Source: Beijerinckiaceae bacterium
Lineage (GTDB): Bacteria > Pseudomonadota > Alphaproteobacteria > Rhizobiales > Beijerinckiaceae
Length of the DNA stretch: 64,000 nucleotides
Assembly (NCBI GenBank): GCA_030684835.1
Contig: JAUXWZ010000109.1
Location: 49,517 to 113,516, forward strand
Reading direction: 5' to 3'
Below the pieces are notes generated by a model. It was not told where the DNA came from. It searched no databases and saw nothing but the letters and a program-made list of their open reading frames with translations. How positions within the stretch are numbered: position 1 is the first letter of the stretch; each line of letters starts with the position of its first letter. This document shows positions 8,612 through 16,023 of the stretch, piece after piece. The position numbers and the translations under genes were made by a program.

Positions 8612-8647
8612 GATTGTAATCCTATGGTCAGGGCATAGGAGTTCCCC

Positions 8648-9583
8648 ATGTCCACCCTCGACGCCGCCCATTTCCACAACGACGAAGCCGCCCGCAAAAT
8701 GATCGAGGGCCTGCGCTGGCCCAACGGTCCGGTCTGCAATCATTGTGGAGAGACGCAGCGCCGGTATCCGACGAAGCGCGAGGGCCGTTTCCGTTGCGGC
8801 AATCCTGAGTGCCGTAAGGACTTCACCGCGACCACCGGAACCGTCATGGAGTCCAGCAAGGTCGCGCTGCATAAGTGGCTGACCGCTTTCTATATGATGT
8901 GCAGCAGCAAGAAGGGCGTTTCGGCCCACCAGATCCACCGCACGCTTGGCGTCACCTATAAAACCGCTTGGTTCATGGCCCACCGCATCCGCGAAGCTAT
9001 GCGCGAGGGTGGCCTTGTGCCTCCCATGGGTGGAGAGGGCGAAATCGTAGAAGCCGACGAAACCTATTTCGGCAAGACCGAGGAACCTCACGTTTCCGCA
9101 CAGCGCCGTGGCCGTCCTTACACCAGAAGTTCTGGCCCGCGGGACAAGCGCGCTATCATTTCCCTTGTCGAGCGCGGCGGCCGGGTCCGTTCATTCCATC
9201 CCGGCGTGGCCGACGCTCACAACGTCGCTGGCATCGTGCGCGATAACATCGCCCGCGAAACCCGCCTCATGACCGACGAGAGCCGCCTTTATATCAAGGT
9301 CGGGATCGAGTTTTCCAGCCACGAGACGGTCAAGCACTCCGTAAAGGAATATGCCCGTGGCGACGTAAACACGAACTCGGTTGAAGGCTATTTCTCAATC
9401 TTCAAGCGCGGGATGCGCGGCGTCTATCAGCACTGCAAAGAGAAGCACCTGCACCGCTACCTTGCGGAGTATGACTTCCGGTACAACCATCGCGTGAAGC
9501 TTGGCTATAATGATATGGACCGCACTCTTGAAGCTATTCGCGGCATCAACGGCAAGCGGCTCACGTATCAAGGAACTCACTAA
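8648..9583 (+). CDS. IS1595-family (ISXO2-like) transposase
   Basis: The 311-residue DDE transposase starts with a zinc ribbon (CNHCG, then CGNPECRKDF), followed by a helical DNA-binding part and the catalytic core. The first acidic residue is in EADETYFG, the second in LMTDESRLY, and the third block is NTNSVEGYFSIFKRG; together these are diagnostic for the IS1595/ISXO2 group. Length is normal and the frame is intact, so it is probably active. AGGAG lies 5 bases before ATG 8648. A perfect stem-like repeat (CCTATG/CATAGG) spans the ribosome-site region. Confidence 0.95.
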   Translation: MSTLDAAHFHNDEAARKMIEGLRWPNGPVCNHCGETQRRYPTKREGRFRCGNPECRKDFTATTGTVMESSKVALHKWLTAFYMMCSSKKGVSAHQIHRTLGVTYKTAWFMAHRIREAMREGGLVPPMGGEGEIVEADETYFGKTEEPHVSAQRRGRPYTRSSGPRDKRAIISLVERGGRVRSFHPGVADAHNVAGIVRDNIARETRLMTDESRLYIKVGIEFSSHETVKHSVKEYARGDVNTNSVEGYFSIFKRGMRGVYQHCKEKHLHRYLAEYDFRYNHRVKLGYNDMDRTLEAIRGINGKRLTYQGTH

Positions 9584-9680
9584 GCCGAACTTCAAACAGG
9601 CTGCGGCGCGGTTTCTGCGCTGGCGGCGGAAGAACTGGAAGCCGCCCGGAAAGAAGATTAAGCGGCGTTGGTTTCGGTGA
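9528..9680 (+). CDS. Possible small basic ORF overlapping the transposase 3' end
   Basis: A 50-codon frame opening with TTG 9528 overlaps the end of the transposase in another frame and continues 97 bases past it. Its last 25 residues are extremely basic (FLRWRRKNWKPP, KKIKRRWF). It could be a frameshifted C-terminal extension of an ancestral transposase, a small nucleic-acid-binding protein, or chance. No good ribosome site is visible. Confidence 0.25.
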   Translation: MKLFAASTASGSRIKELTKPNFKQAAARFLRWRRKNWKPPGKKIKRRWFR

Positions 9681-9687
9681 ATAGACC

Positions 9688-10027
9688 GCTAGTTTGCTAA
9701 AAAGGGACTCGACTCTCCTGCCGAGGCGCCTGACGGTTCTAGCTGGTACTTGACCGCTTGTGATTCGCACCCGGAACGACACGAACTCGCCCTGAGCCGC
9801 GCGGGGCGTGTTGTGCGCTCCGGGTTCACGGGAACCATCATCCCGCGAAAGCAAACCACATGCGACCAATCTCGTGCCCACTAAACCAGCCGGTTTCCGT
9901 CTGCGACTATACCCGCTTCCGGTTCGGCCGATGGGAAAACGTCCGATGTCACTGCCGAGGCATGCCCCGGAGGTGACTGAGTAACTAGCCAACTCGGACC
10001 ACGGTTAGCGCCGTGGTCCACTTTTTT
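9688..10027 (+). ncRNA. Candidate structured non-coding RNA inside the IS
   Basis: This stretch has no convincing coding frame but shows nested complementarity. GCTAGTT (9688-9694) pairs with AACTAGC (9983-9989) to close a domain of about 300 bases. ACCCGGA (9769-9775) pairs with TCCGGGT (9819-9825), stacked on CGACACG (9777-9783) with CGTGTTG (9807-9813; one G-U). GTCAC (9948-9952) pairs with GTGAC (9973-9977). It ends at a strong intrinsic terminator (9996-10027). I do not recognise the RNA class; no fold was computed. Confidence 0.4.
9996..10027 (+). terminator. Intrinsic terminator inside the IS
   Basis: GGACCACGG, a 6-base loop and CCGTGGTCC form a perfect 9-bp stem followed by AC and six T. 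It ends the transposase/structured-RNA transcript before the cargo ORFs. Confidence 0.85.
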
Positions 10028-10069
10028 GCCTCAAGGGCAAAATCACAATCCCCACTATGCACAGGCGTG

Positions 10070-10261
10070 TCAAACGCCTTTGATTTTCCTAGCGGGTTCA
10101 GGCGCATCCTCAGAAGTCGATTGATTCGCTTTCGGCTTGGACTTTTCTTTATGCGGCTTATGCGGCGTCTTGAGCGCGCCCTTTAGGGCTTGCTCGAATC
10201 GCTCACGCGCCTCTTCGTCGCTGTACTCTTGCGGCTCTGTTTTCTTTGAAGGGGGCACCAT
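10070..10261 (-). CDS. Small charged IS cargo protein, divergent to the HEPN-like ORF
   Basis: The frame encodes 63 residues, highly charged, with a core YSDEEARERFEQAL followed by KTPHKPHKEK and a disordered Lys/Pro-rich tail. By memory it resembles a widespread class of short proteins found beside mobile elements and sometimes toxins, but I cannot confirm that. AGGTG lies 6 bases before ATG 10261. Its start codon overlaps the start codon of the divergent ORF at 10260. Antitoxin-like by size and charge only. Confidence 0.4.
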   Translation of the reverse strand: MVPPSKKTEPQEYSDEEARERFEQALKGALKTPHKPHKEKSKPKANQSTSEDAPEPARKIKGV

Positions 10262-10868
10262 GTCTAACACCTGGGACGGAGCATTTCACGAGTCTGCGAC
10301 TAGCTACTACGCCGCAGTAGGGTACCTTTGCCATCAATGGAACAACGTAGAGCACTTCGTCCATTCACTAGGCGCCGAGACTCTGAGGCTGGAGTTCAAA
10401 ACAAAATCAATCGTGCTACGCCATATCGGGGTAACCAGCATCCTGACCCTTATACAAGAATACTCGGAGCGGCACTTTGCCCCTGAAGTTCACGCCTGCC
10501 TGAAACACACCTCTGCTTATGTGGACAGATGCAGGATAAACCGCAACAGCATCGTACACGGCTTCCCGGAAACGGATTCAGAGACAGGGGCAGAGATACT
10601 ACGCCACATGCCTGACAGGCAGAGGGCAAAACCCAGAACCATGCCAATATCGACGGGGGCCGTGCGGCAAGTTTGTATGGAATGCGAGGTGGCAGGAACT
10701 CTGCTTATCCGTGGTCAATTCCTAGTGGCGCCGCCAGATAAGCTTTTGGCTCTTCGCAGATCGGAGACTTGGGCTGTCCTCGAACAAGGGCTTTACGCAA
10801 AACCTGCTCTACCAGAATCACTGGTGGCGAATCCGCAAAAACCTCCCACGCCTCAACCCCTCGGCTAA
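10260..10868 (+). CDS. HEPN-like IS cargo protein
   Basis: The 202-residue product is mostly helical. It contains RNSIVHG near residue 100, matching the Rx4H ribonuclease signature of HEPN-domain proteins, and an N-terminal stretch (YYAAVGYLCHQWNNVEHFV) of the kind seen in HEPN-like hypothetical proteins. HEPN proteins are often RNases in toxin-antitoxin and abortive-infection systems. A GAAGGGGG ribosome site precedes ATG 10260. The 3' quarter overlaps the antisense small ORF at 10705-10917. Its place in an IS suggests a stabilisation or defence cargo, which is inference. Confidence 0.5.
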   Translation: MSNTWDGAFHESATSYYAAVGYLCHQWNNVEHFVHSLGAETLRLEFKTKSIVLRHIGVTSILTLIQEYSERHFAPEVHACLKHTSAYVDRCRINRNSIVHGFPETDSETGAEILRHMPDRQRAKPRTMPISTGAVRQVCMECEVAGTLLIRGQFLVAPPDKLLALRRSETWAVLEQGLYAKPALPESLVANPQKPPTPQPLG

Positions 10869-10917
10869 TCATCTCCTGAGTTATATCGTCAGCTTCCGGC
10901 CTGTCACGCTCAGGCAT
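10705..10917 (-). CDS. Small hypothetical IS cargo protein
   Basis: A 70-codon frame starts at ATG 10917, just inside the right inverted repeat, and encodes DDITQEMISRGVEAW, a pattern I associate with short proteins of phages and mobile elements. GGCGG lies about 9 bases upstream. It overlaps the end of the HEPN-like ORF on the other strand, so at least one of the two may be unexpressed. Confidence 0.35.
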   Translation of the reverse strand: MPERDRPEADDITQEMISRGVEAWEVFADSPPVILVEQVLRKALVRGQPKSPICEEPKAYLAAPLGIDHG

Positions 10918-10931
10918 CCTACATTCCGCCT

Positions 10932-10956
10932 TTGTGGTGTCAAGTATATAATTGGG
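10932..10956 (-). repeat. Right terminal inverted repeat
   Basis: The 25 bases are an exact reverse complement of 8587-8611. The bases following the right target duplication (CCCAATT at 10965-10971) happen to repeat the first seven bases of the inverted repeat. Confidence 0.9.
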
Positions 10957-10964
10957 AATGTTGA
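10957..10964. repeat. Right target-site duplication
   Basis: AATGTTGA, identical to 8579-8586. Confidence 0.9.
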
Positions 10965-11149
10965 CCCAATTTCGGCTCCTGAAAACAGACGCCGTATTGT
11001 GATGGAGCTTGGGACAGGCGGGCGCAGTAGAAGAACACGTCGCCAAATCAGCAGGCGACGCAATAGGAAAAAATTCTTGCAAGCATCCGCATTTCATCCT
11101 AGCTTCCGTTTCGCGGTGGAGGCCGGGTTGCGTGTGGAGGATGAGTTCA

Positions 11150-11527
11150 ATGAATCAAGCAGAGAAAATAGGCCATCGGGAAGGGGCGCCGGCGACGACG
11201 CCGGCCTGGGCTTTGGAGTTTGCGTTTTCGCTCGCCGCAGCGGTGTGGCGTATTCCGCAGGCGGCGTTGCAGGGCCGCAATCGCGCCCGCCGTTATGCGC
11301 GGGGGTGGCGGCTGGGTTTGCATCTTGCCCATGTGGGGCTGGGCTTGTCGCTGACGGGCGCTTCGGCCGGACTAGCGCGTCATCGCGCGGCGGCGCGCCG
11401 GGCTTGCGCGCTCACTGAGGACAGCCGCGACTTGGCCCAATGGGATCGCGTGCTCGACGGACTGGAGCGCGCCTTGCGCCTGTGGTGCAAGCAAATCTCG
11501 CATGAAATGGCGGAGTGCGTCAGATGA
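11150..11527 (+). CDS. Hypothetical protein upstream of the DUF6456 gene
   Basis: The 125-residue product is Ala/Arg-rich and helical (WALEFAFSLAAAVWRIPQ, then RNRARRYARGW). I chose ATG 11150 because TGGAGG lies 9 bases upstream; an ATG at 11141 would have no spacing. The gene ends in a 4-base ATGA overlap with the DUF6456 gene, so both are made together. No known domain is recognised. Confidence 0.6.
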   Translation: MNQAEKIGHREGAPATTPAWALEFAFSLAAAVWRIPQAALQGRNRARRYARGWRLGLHLAHVGLGLSLTGASAGLARHRAAARRACALTEDSRDLAQWDRVLDGLERALRLWCKQISHEMAECVR

Positions 11528-12348
11528 GCGGCGCGGACCAAACCCTCAGCCGGCCCGCCCAACGCCTGCTCGAAGCTCTGTCCTGCGAGGGCGCCTACGC
11601 CATGCGCGATGAAATCCGCGAAGGCGTCATCGTCGCCGCCCCGCGTAAGGGCGTTTCGGCGCCGTCGGGCCGCGCTACGCTGGCCGCCGCCGATGAACTG
11701 GCGATGCGAAACCTCGCCTGCTGGACAGCGGCGGTGGCCTCAGGCCGCAGCCGCCTTCATGTCACGGCCGAAGGTCGCGCATCCCTTGCGCGTCAGCGGG
11801 CGCCTTCCCAAGAGACGCGTTTTCTGGCGCAGCATGTGGCGCTGGAAACCCGCACAATCGAGGGTGTCCGCGCGCTGGTCGATGCGGAAGAAAGTCCGCT
11901 GGCCTGGCTCGCCCGGCGCAAATTGGTGGGCGAGGCCGAGTTCGAGGCGGGCGAACGGCTTCGACGCGATCTCGACATGGGCGCCATGCTGCCGCGCGTC
12001 ACTGCGAACTGGTCTGCCCACGTTGCGTCCGGCGCCCGCAGCGCCCGTGGCGGCGATATCACGGACATGGCGCTCGCCGCGCGCCAGCGGGCAAACATCG
12101 CTCTGACGGCAGCCGGGCCAGACTTTTCAGGTCTGCTCGTTGATGTGTGCGGTTTTCTGAAAGGCCTTGAAACTATCGAGGGCGAGCGCGGTTGGCCGCG
12201 TCGCTCCGGCAAGGTGGTGCTGTCGCTGGCCCTAGGCGCGCTCGCGCGTCACTACGGCATCGCGGCGCAGATCAAGGGCCCGGCGCGCGCAAAAGGCATG
12301 CGTCATTGGGGCGCTCAGGATTATCGCCCCATGATCGACGGCGCCTAG
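11524..12348 (+). CDS. DUF6456 domain protein (helix-turn-helix type)
   Basis: The 274-residue protein carries the C-terminal block typical of DUF6456: SPLAWLARRK, EFEAGERLRRD, then LPRVTANWS, and GLETIEGERGWPRRSGKVVL. The N-terminal third (TLSRPAQRLLEALSCEG) looks like a winged-helix DNA-binding part. Family members are conserved in Alphaproteobacteria but poorly characterised. It is coupled to the upstream gene and its stop overlaps the convergent sufE stop by 4 bases. Confidence 0.75.
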   Translation: MSGADQTLSRPAQRLLEALSCEGAYAMRDEIREGVIVAAPRKGVSAPSGRATLAAADELAMRNLACWTAAVASGRSRLHVTAEGRASLARQRAPSQETRFLAQHVALETRTIEGVRALVDAEESPLAWLARRKLVGEAEFEAGERLRRDLDMGAMLPRVTANWSAHVASGARSARGGDITDMALAARQRANIALTAAGPDFSGLLVDVCGFLKGLETIEGERGWPRRSGKVVLSLALGALARHYGIAAQIKGPARAKGMRHWGAQDYRPMIDGA

Positions 12349-12770
12349 GCGGCGTTCGCCGCGGCGGTCGCGTCGCGGCGAATGCGCTCCACCATGGAGC
12401 GCACGCCGTTGGAGCGTTGGGGGGTCAGATGCTCGATCAGCCCCAGTTTCGCGAACGTGGCCAGCGCATCGGTGTCGAGAATGTCGCGCGCCGTGCGGCC
12501 CGAGTAAAGCGTGAGGATGATGGCCACGAGCCCGCGCACGATATGGGCGTCGCTGTCGGCATTAAACGAGAGGACGCGTTCGCCCCGGTCGTTGCGAGCA
12601 ACAATCGTTTCAAGCCAAACTTGGCTGGCGCAGCCGCGCACGCGATTTTCTTCCGTCCGCGCAGCCTCCGGCAACTCGGGCAGGGCGCGGCCGAGCTCAA
12701 TGACGTAGCGATACCGCTCCTCCCAATCGTCAATCAGGGCGAAGTCGTCGATGATGTCGTCGATCGTCAT
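12345..12770 (-). CDS. sufE: SufE family cysteine desulfuration protein
   Basis: The 141-residue protein is of normal SufE length. Cys47 in RVRGCASQVW is the sulfur-acceptor residue that takes persulfide from the SufS desulfurase during Fe-S cluster assembly in the cytoplasm. It stands alone here, away from any suf operon, as is common in Rhizobiales. Upstream (12778-12815) lies a short imperfect tandem repeat of ATGGARCGAGGGGT. Confidence 0.93.
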   Translation of the reverse strand: MTIDDIIDDFALIDDWEERYRYVIELGRALPELPEAARTEENRVRGCASQVWLETIVARNDRGERVLSFNADSDAHIVRGLVAIILTLYSGRTARDILDTDALATFAKLGLIEHLTPQRSNGVRSMVERIRRDATAAANAA

Positions 12771-12905
12771 AAAATCAGGGTCATGGAGCGAGGGGTTATG
12801 GAACGAGGGGTCATGGCGATCCGGGCTTTTAGCGTCTCGGCCTCTATATGGAAGAGACCTCGCCTTGGCGCCAGCTTTTATCGACCCGTCGCAGATCTCG
12901 CCTGA

Positions 12906-13160
12906 TCAGAAGCGGTCGGTTGCGTTCTTGACCATCTGCTTTGCGATGCCCAGGCATTCGTCGCTATTTTTCAAGCACATGCGCTCGGCGTCGCTCATGG
13001 CCCTCTCAGCCGCAAGGGTCGTGCGATCCATGGCGGATCGCACCATCTTGTCCTGCGCCACCGCGCGGGCCACTTCGCTTTTCACCCTGTTGGCCTCTCC
13101 TTCTGGCAGAAGAAGAAAAACCATCGCCAGGCAAAACGCGCTCTTGAGAATGAAGGACAT
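12906..13160 (-). CDS. Small exported DUF5330-like protein
   Basis: The 84-residue product begins with a hydrophobic signal or anchor (SFILKSAFCLAMVFLLLPEG) and ends with MCLKNSDECLGIAK, two cysteines in the arrangement I recall from DUF5330. From memory DUF5330 and SufE genes are neighbours in Rhizobiales, which supports the call. GGAGC lies 6 bases before the start. Function unknown; periplasmic by prediction. Confidence 0.6.
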   Translation of the reverse strand: MSFILKSAFCLAMVFLLLPEGEANRVKSEVARAVAQDKMVRSAMDRTTLAAERAMSDAERMCLKNSDECLGIAKQMVKNATDRF

Positions 13161-13377
13161 GCAACAGCTCCGCTTTCGGTCGGGCTAAAGTCGCATGGCC
13201 GCGTGAAAGTCAGTTCAACAAAACGCCTTGGATTCGTCCGCCGCCGTCGAGCTTTCCTTAAGCATGCGTGAGAGGACCATTTCAGCAAGGTATTCTAAAC
13301 CATGCGGGCCGAAAGCAGGGTCCCGGACAGCTTAAAGCATGCTCCAGGGTGGTTTCCCGGGGCGGCGCGCCCGGGGC

Positions 13378-13392
13378 TTAGGGTTCGTTTAA
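13378..13392 (+). promoter_or_regulatory. Weak CtrA-like box upstream of the divJ-like gene
   Basis: TTAG-N7-TTAA, about 65 bases before the kinase start. The CtrA consensus is TTAA-N7-TTAAC; two positions differ. Confidence 0.25.
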
Positions 13393-13457
13393 GAGCCACC
13401 TGCGAAGTTGCATCAAGGGAAGCGGCGTGGATGCTTCCGGAGTGTGTATGCGTGAAG

Positions 13458-15230
13458 ATGTTTTTGCGTCTTTGGGAAATGGCGAAGGGGATGGCGCACG
13501 ATAGCGCGTCCGCTCCGCTTGATCGCGAACGCCATGCCCTGTTCATCGCGAGCAAGCTGGCGTTGGCCGTGGCCGCGCTGACGTGCGCTCCGCTTTATCT
13601 TGCCCTTGTCGGTGCGCCATCGGGCGTTGATTCGGTCGCCCTGGTTTTTGCGCTCATTCCGTTGGCCTGCGTCCTCGCAGCCTCCCGCACGGGTGATCTC
13701 GTGGGCGCCGCGGGCCTTGGCGTTGCGGGCCTCATTGGTTTTGTGCTTTCCGTCTCCTTCTCGGCGCCCGGCGTTGCTGGCATTGCAGGGGCGCTGCTTG
13801 TGGCTGCGCCGCTGGAAGCCATGATCGCCGGCAGCATTCCGCTCGTAGGAGCCGCCGCTGTGGCCGCGTTGGCGGCGGCATTCGTTTGCGCCTTTCTTGG
13901 CGCGGGGCACACTATTGCTTTCGCCCCCTCTGTCCTCTTCCTCTGCCTTGGCGTCGGCTATTCCGCCATTGTTTGCGCAGGCCTCGTCCGGCTGCAGAAG
14001 CTGCGCCGAAATTCTGGCGACACGACTCGCGCCGATTTCGATGGCTTGTCGGCAGTCCTGCCCGATCTTGTGCTTCACCTCGACCGGACGGGCGCGGTGC
14101 TTGGCGGCGCGCAGCAACCTGCGTCGCTATTTGGACTGAGCGCGCGCGATTTGTCAGGCCGCGGCCTGTTCGAGCGCGTGCATGTCGGCGACCGGCCGCT
14201 TTTCCTCAAGACGGTTTCTGACGCGGCGCTCGCCAGTTCAGCGGGTGAGGCGGATGTCCGCATACGCGGCGGCGCGACTGAAGATGACGCCGTGTGGTTT
14301 GGCGAGGTGCGTCTGCGCGTTGGTCGTATTGAAACAAAAGGCGAGCCGCGTTTGTTCGCGATTCTCCGCGACGTGCGCGAAGAGAAAGCGCATGCGGATG
14401 AATTGGCGGCGGCCCGTGAGCAAGCCGAGCAAAGCGGCGCGTCGAAGGACCGGTTCCTCGCCAACATCAGCCACGAGTTGCGCACGCCGTTGAACGCCAT
14501 TCTCGGGTTCTCGGAGATTCTGAGTTCCAACGTCATGCCGCTCGATGTGGCCCGCCGTTGCGAATACGCCGGCATCATCAACTCGTCCGGTCAGCATCTC
14601 TTGTCTGTCGTGAATTCCATCCTCGACATTTCAAAGATCGAAGCCGGCAGTTTTGAGATTACGCCTGACCAGTTCGAGCTTGTCCCGTTGATCGAGCAAT
14701 GCTTCGATATGGTGCGCTTGAAGGCTGAGGAAACAGGTGTTGGATTGCGTCACGAAGCGTTGGCCAACATGCCCGAAATCGTCGCAGACCGGCGCGCCGT
14801 GAAGCAGATCCTCATCAACCTTGTGTCGAACGCTGTGAAATTCTCTGGCGTCGGCGGCCGGGTGACTCTGCGCTCGCGCCTGAGCGGCACAGGCGTGGCG
14901 CTTGAGATCGAGGACAACGGCATCGGCGTGTTGGCGCGCGACCTTACCCGTCTGGGCGACCCGTTCTTTCAGGCCAAGGATTCCTATGACCGCCCTTATG
15001 AGGGGACCGGCCTTGGGCTTTCCGTCGTGCGCGGCCTTGTTGGTCTGCACGGTGGCGGAATGAAAATTGAAAGCGCACCCGGTGAGGGAACGCGCGTCAC
15101 AATTACGCTTCCGCTCGACTGTAGCTCGTTGCCCAGACAGTCGCGCACGCGCGGCGCGAAGATTGAGACAATCCCCAAGGGGCCTTTCCGCAACCTCTCC
15201 ATCGAAGACAAAGTGAAGCAAATTGCCTGA
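13458..15230 (+). CDS. divJ: Membrane-bound PAS sensor histidine kinase, DivJ-like
   Basis: The protein (about 590 residues from ATG 13458) has six or so hydrophobic segments in its first 190 residues, a PAS-like domain (about 215-320), then the kinase: H-box SHELRTPLNAILGFSEIL (His near residue 339), N-box LINLVSNAVKFS, and G-boxes DNGIGV and GTGLGLSVV. This is the DivJ layout, the kinase that phosphorylates the cell-cycle regulator DivK. From memory divJ and mucR are neighbours in S. meliloti, and here mucR lies 5 kb upstream with an IS between. The start is uncertain (ATG 13431, 13458, 13479 or 13491). A TTG-started gene overlaps its end. Confidence 0.7.
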   Translation: MFLRLWEMAKGMAHDSASAPLDRERHALFIASKLALAVAALTCAPLYLALVGAPSGVDSVALVFALIPLACVLAASRTGDLVGAAGLGVAGLIGFVLSVSFSAPGVAGIAGALLVAAPLEAMIAGSIPLVGAAAVAALAAAFVCAFLGAGHTIAFAPSVLFLCLGVGYSAIVCAGLVRLQKLRRNSGDTTRADFDGLSAVLPDLVLHLDRTGAVLGGAQQPASLFGLSARDLSGRGLFERVHVGDRPLFLKTVSDAALASSAGEADVRIRGGATEDDAVWFGEVRLRVGRIETKGEPRLFAILRDVREEKAHADELAAAREQAEQSGASKDRFLANISHELRTPLNAILGFSEILSSNVMPLDVARRCEYAGIINSSGQHLLSVVNSILDISKIEAGSFEITPDQFELVPLIEQCFDMVRLKAEETGVGLRHEALANMPEIVADRRAVKQILINLVSNAVKFSGVGGRVTLRSRLSGTGVALEIEDNGIGVLARDLTRLGDPFFQAKDSYDRPYEGTGLGLSVVRGLVGLHGGGMKIESAPGEGTRVTITLPLDCSSLPRQSRTRGAKIETIPKGPFRNLSIEDKVKQIA

Positions 15231-16023
15231 AGCTCTCGCACGCGGATATGACGACGACTATCTTGATGATGCGCAGCCTAAGCGGCGCGCGCGGTCTCGC
15301 ACTGCGCGCATCGAGCCAAGCGTCAGTCATGTCCCGCAAATGCGTAATGGAAAGTCGGCTGCTGATGCGCCTGCGCTGGTGCGGGTTCTTCGCGCCATGA
15401 TCCATAGGCCGCTGCGCACGCTCGTGACGCTGGCGTGCGGCGCTATCGTGGTGAGCTTCATATCCAATCTGCTGTTCATGCAGGATGGGCCGCACCCCGC
15501 GCCGCTGTTTGCAAAACAAGACGCCAAGCCCGCCGAGCAAGGCGCCCGCCCTGCGCAGCCCGTCAGCGCGCAACGGAGCGAACCCGCGCCGCGGATCATC
15601 GCGTTTCCACCGCCCGCGCAAATGACCGACGCCGCGCCGCCAATGCCCTCCTCGGCGCCTCGGTCCGCGCCTGTGTCGATCATGCCCGCTCCGCCCGCGC
15701 GATTGGCCGAACAACCCAGGCCTGCCGCTAAACAGCCGGACTTCGATCCGATCGCGCAATTTCTTCGTTCTGGCGTGTCGCAAGCGCCAACGACGACCGC
15801 TTCGACGAACGCGCCCTCAACTGCGGAAATCAAGCGCGTTGCTGCAGCGCAGCGCGCTTTGTCCAAGCTCGGACAGAACCTCGACGCCGATGGCCTCATG
15901 GGGCCCGGCACCCGCGCCGCCATTCAAAAGTTCGAGCGCGATAACAAGCTGCCAGTCACGGGCGAGCTTGGCCCACGCACGGTGAAGGCGCTTTCCGCTC
16001 GCGCATCGATTCCCATTCCGTGA
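15223..16023 (+). CDS. Membrane-anchored peptidoglycan-binding protein
   Basis: The 266-residue protein has a cytoplasmic Arg/Asp-rich head (RGYDDDYLDD), one membrane segment (about residues 66-85), a Pro/Ala-rich periplasmic linker and a C-terminal PG_binding_1 domain (AAAQRALSKLGQ, DADGLMGPGTRAAIQKFE). It should tether the envelope to murein. The start is TTG 15223, overlapping the kinase stop by 8 bases, so it is co-translated with the DivJ-like kinase, hinting at a link between cell-cycle signalling and the cell wall. Confidence 0.85.
   Translation: MPEALARGYDDDYLDDAQPKRRARSRTARIEPSVSHVPQMRNGKSAADAPALVRVLRAMIHRPLRTLVTLACGAIVVSFISNLLFMQDGPHPAPLFAKQDAKPAEQGARPAQPVSAQRSEPAPRIIAFPPPAQMTDAAPPMPSSAPRSAPVSIMPAPPARLAEQPRPAAKQPDFDPIAQFLRSGVSQAPTTTASTNAPSTAEIKRVAAAQRALSKLGQNLDADGLMGPGTRAAIQKFERDNKLPVTGELGPRTVKALSARASIPIP

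Larger units (their letters stand above)
8587..10956 (+). mobile_element. IS1595-family insertion sequence with cargo, 2370 bp
   Basis: The element is bounded by perfect 25-bp terminal inverted repeats and an 8-bp target duplication, so the insertion is recent or well conserved. The transposase occupies only 936 bases near the left end. The rest holds a structured non-coding stretch with an intrinsic terminator, a HEPN-like ORF and small ORFs. Simple IS1595 members are about 0.7-1.2 kb, and passenger genes are known in one longer subgroup of the family, so a 2.4 kb cargo-bearing copy is notable. It separates a small gene (8271-8564) from the DUF6456 operon. Confidence 0.9.

Noticed and set aside
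9794..9827. A 34-base stretch starting GAGCC and ending GGTTC, like group II intron domain V
   Set aside because: Only the ends match; the internal stem, bulge and tetraloop of domain V are missing and there is no intron protein.
9561..9992. 143-codon minus-strand frame in the IS
   Set aside because: It overlaps the structured region and the transposase end, has no recognisable domain, and is better explained by the RNA arms.
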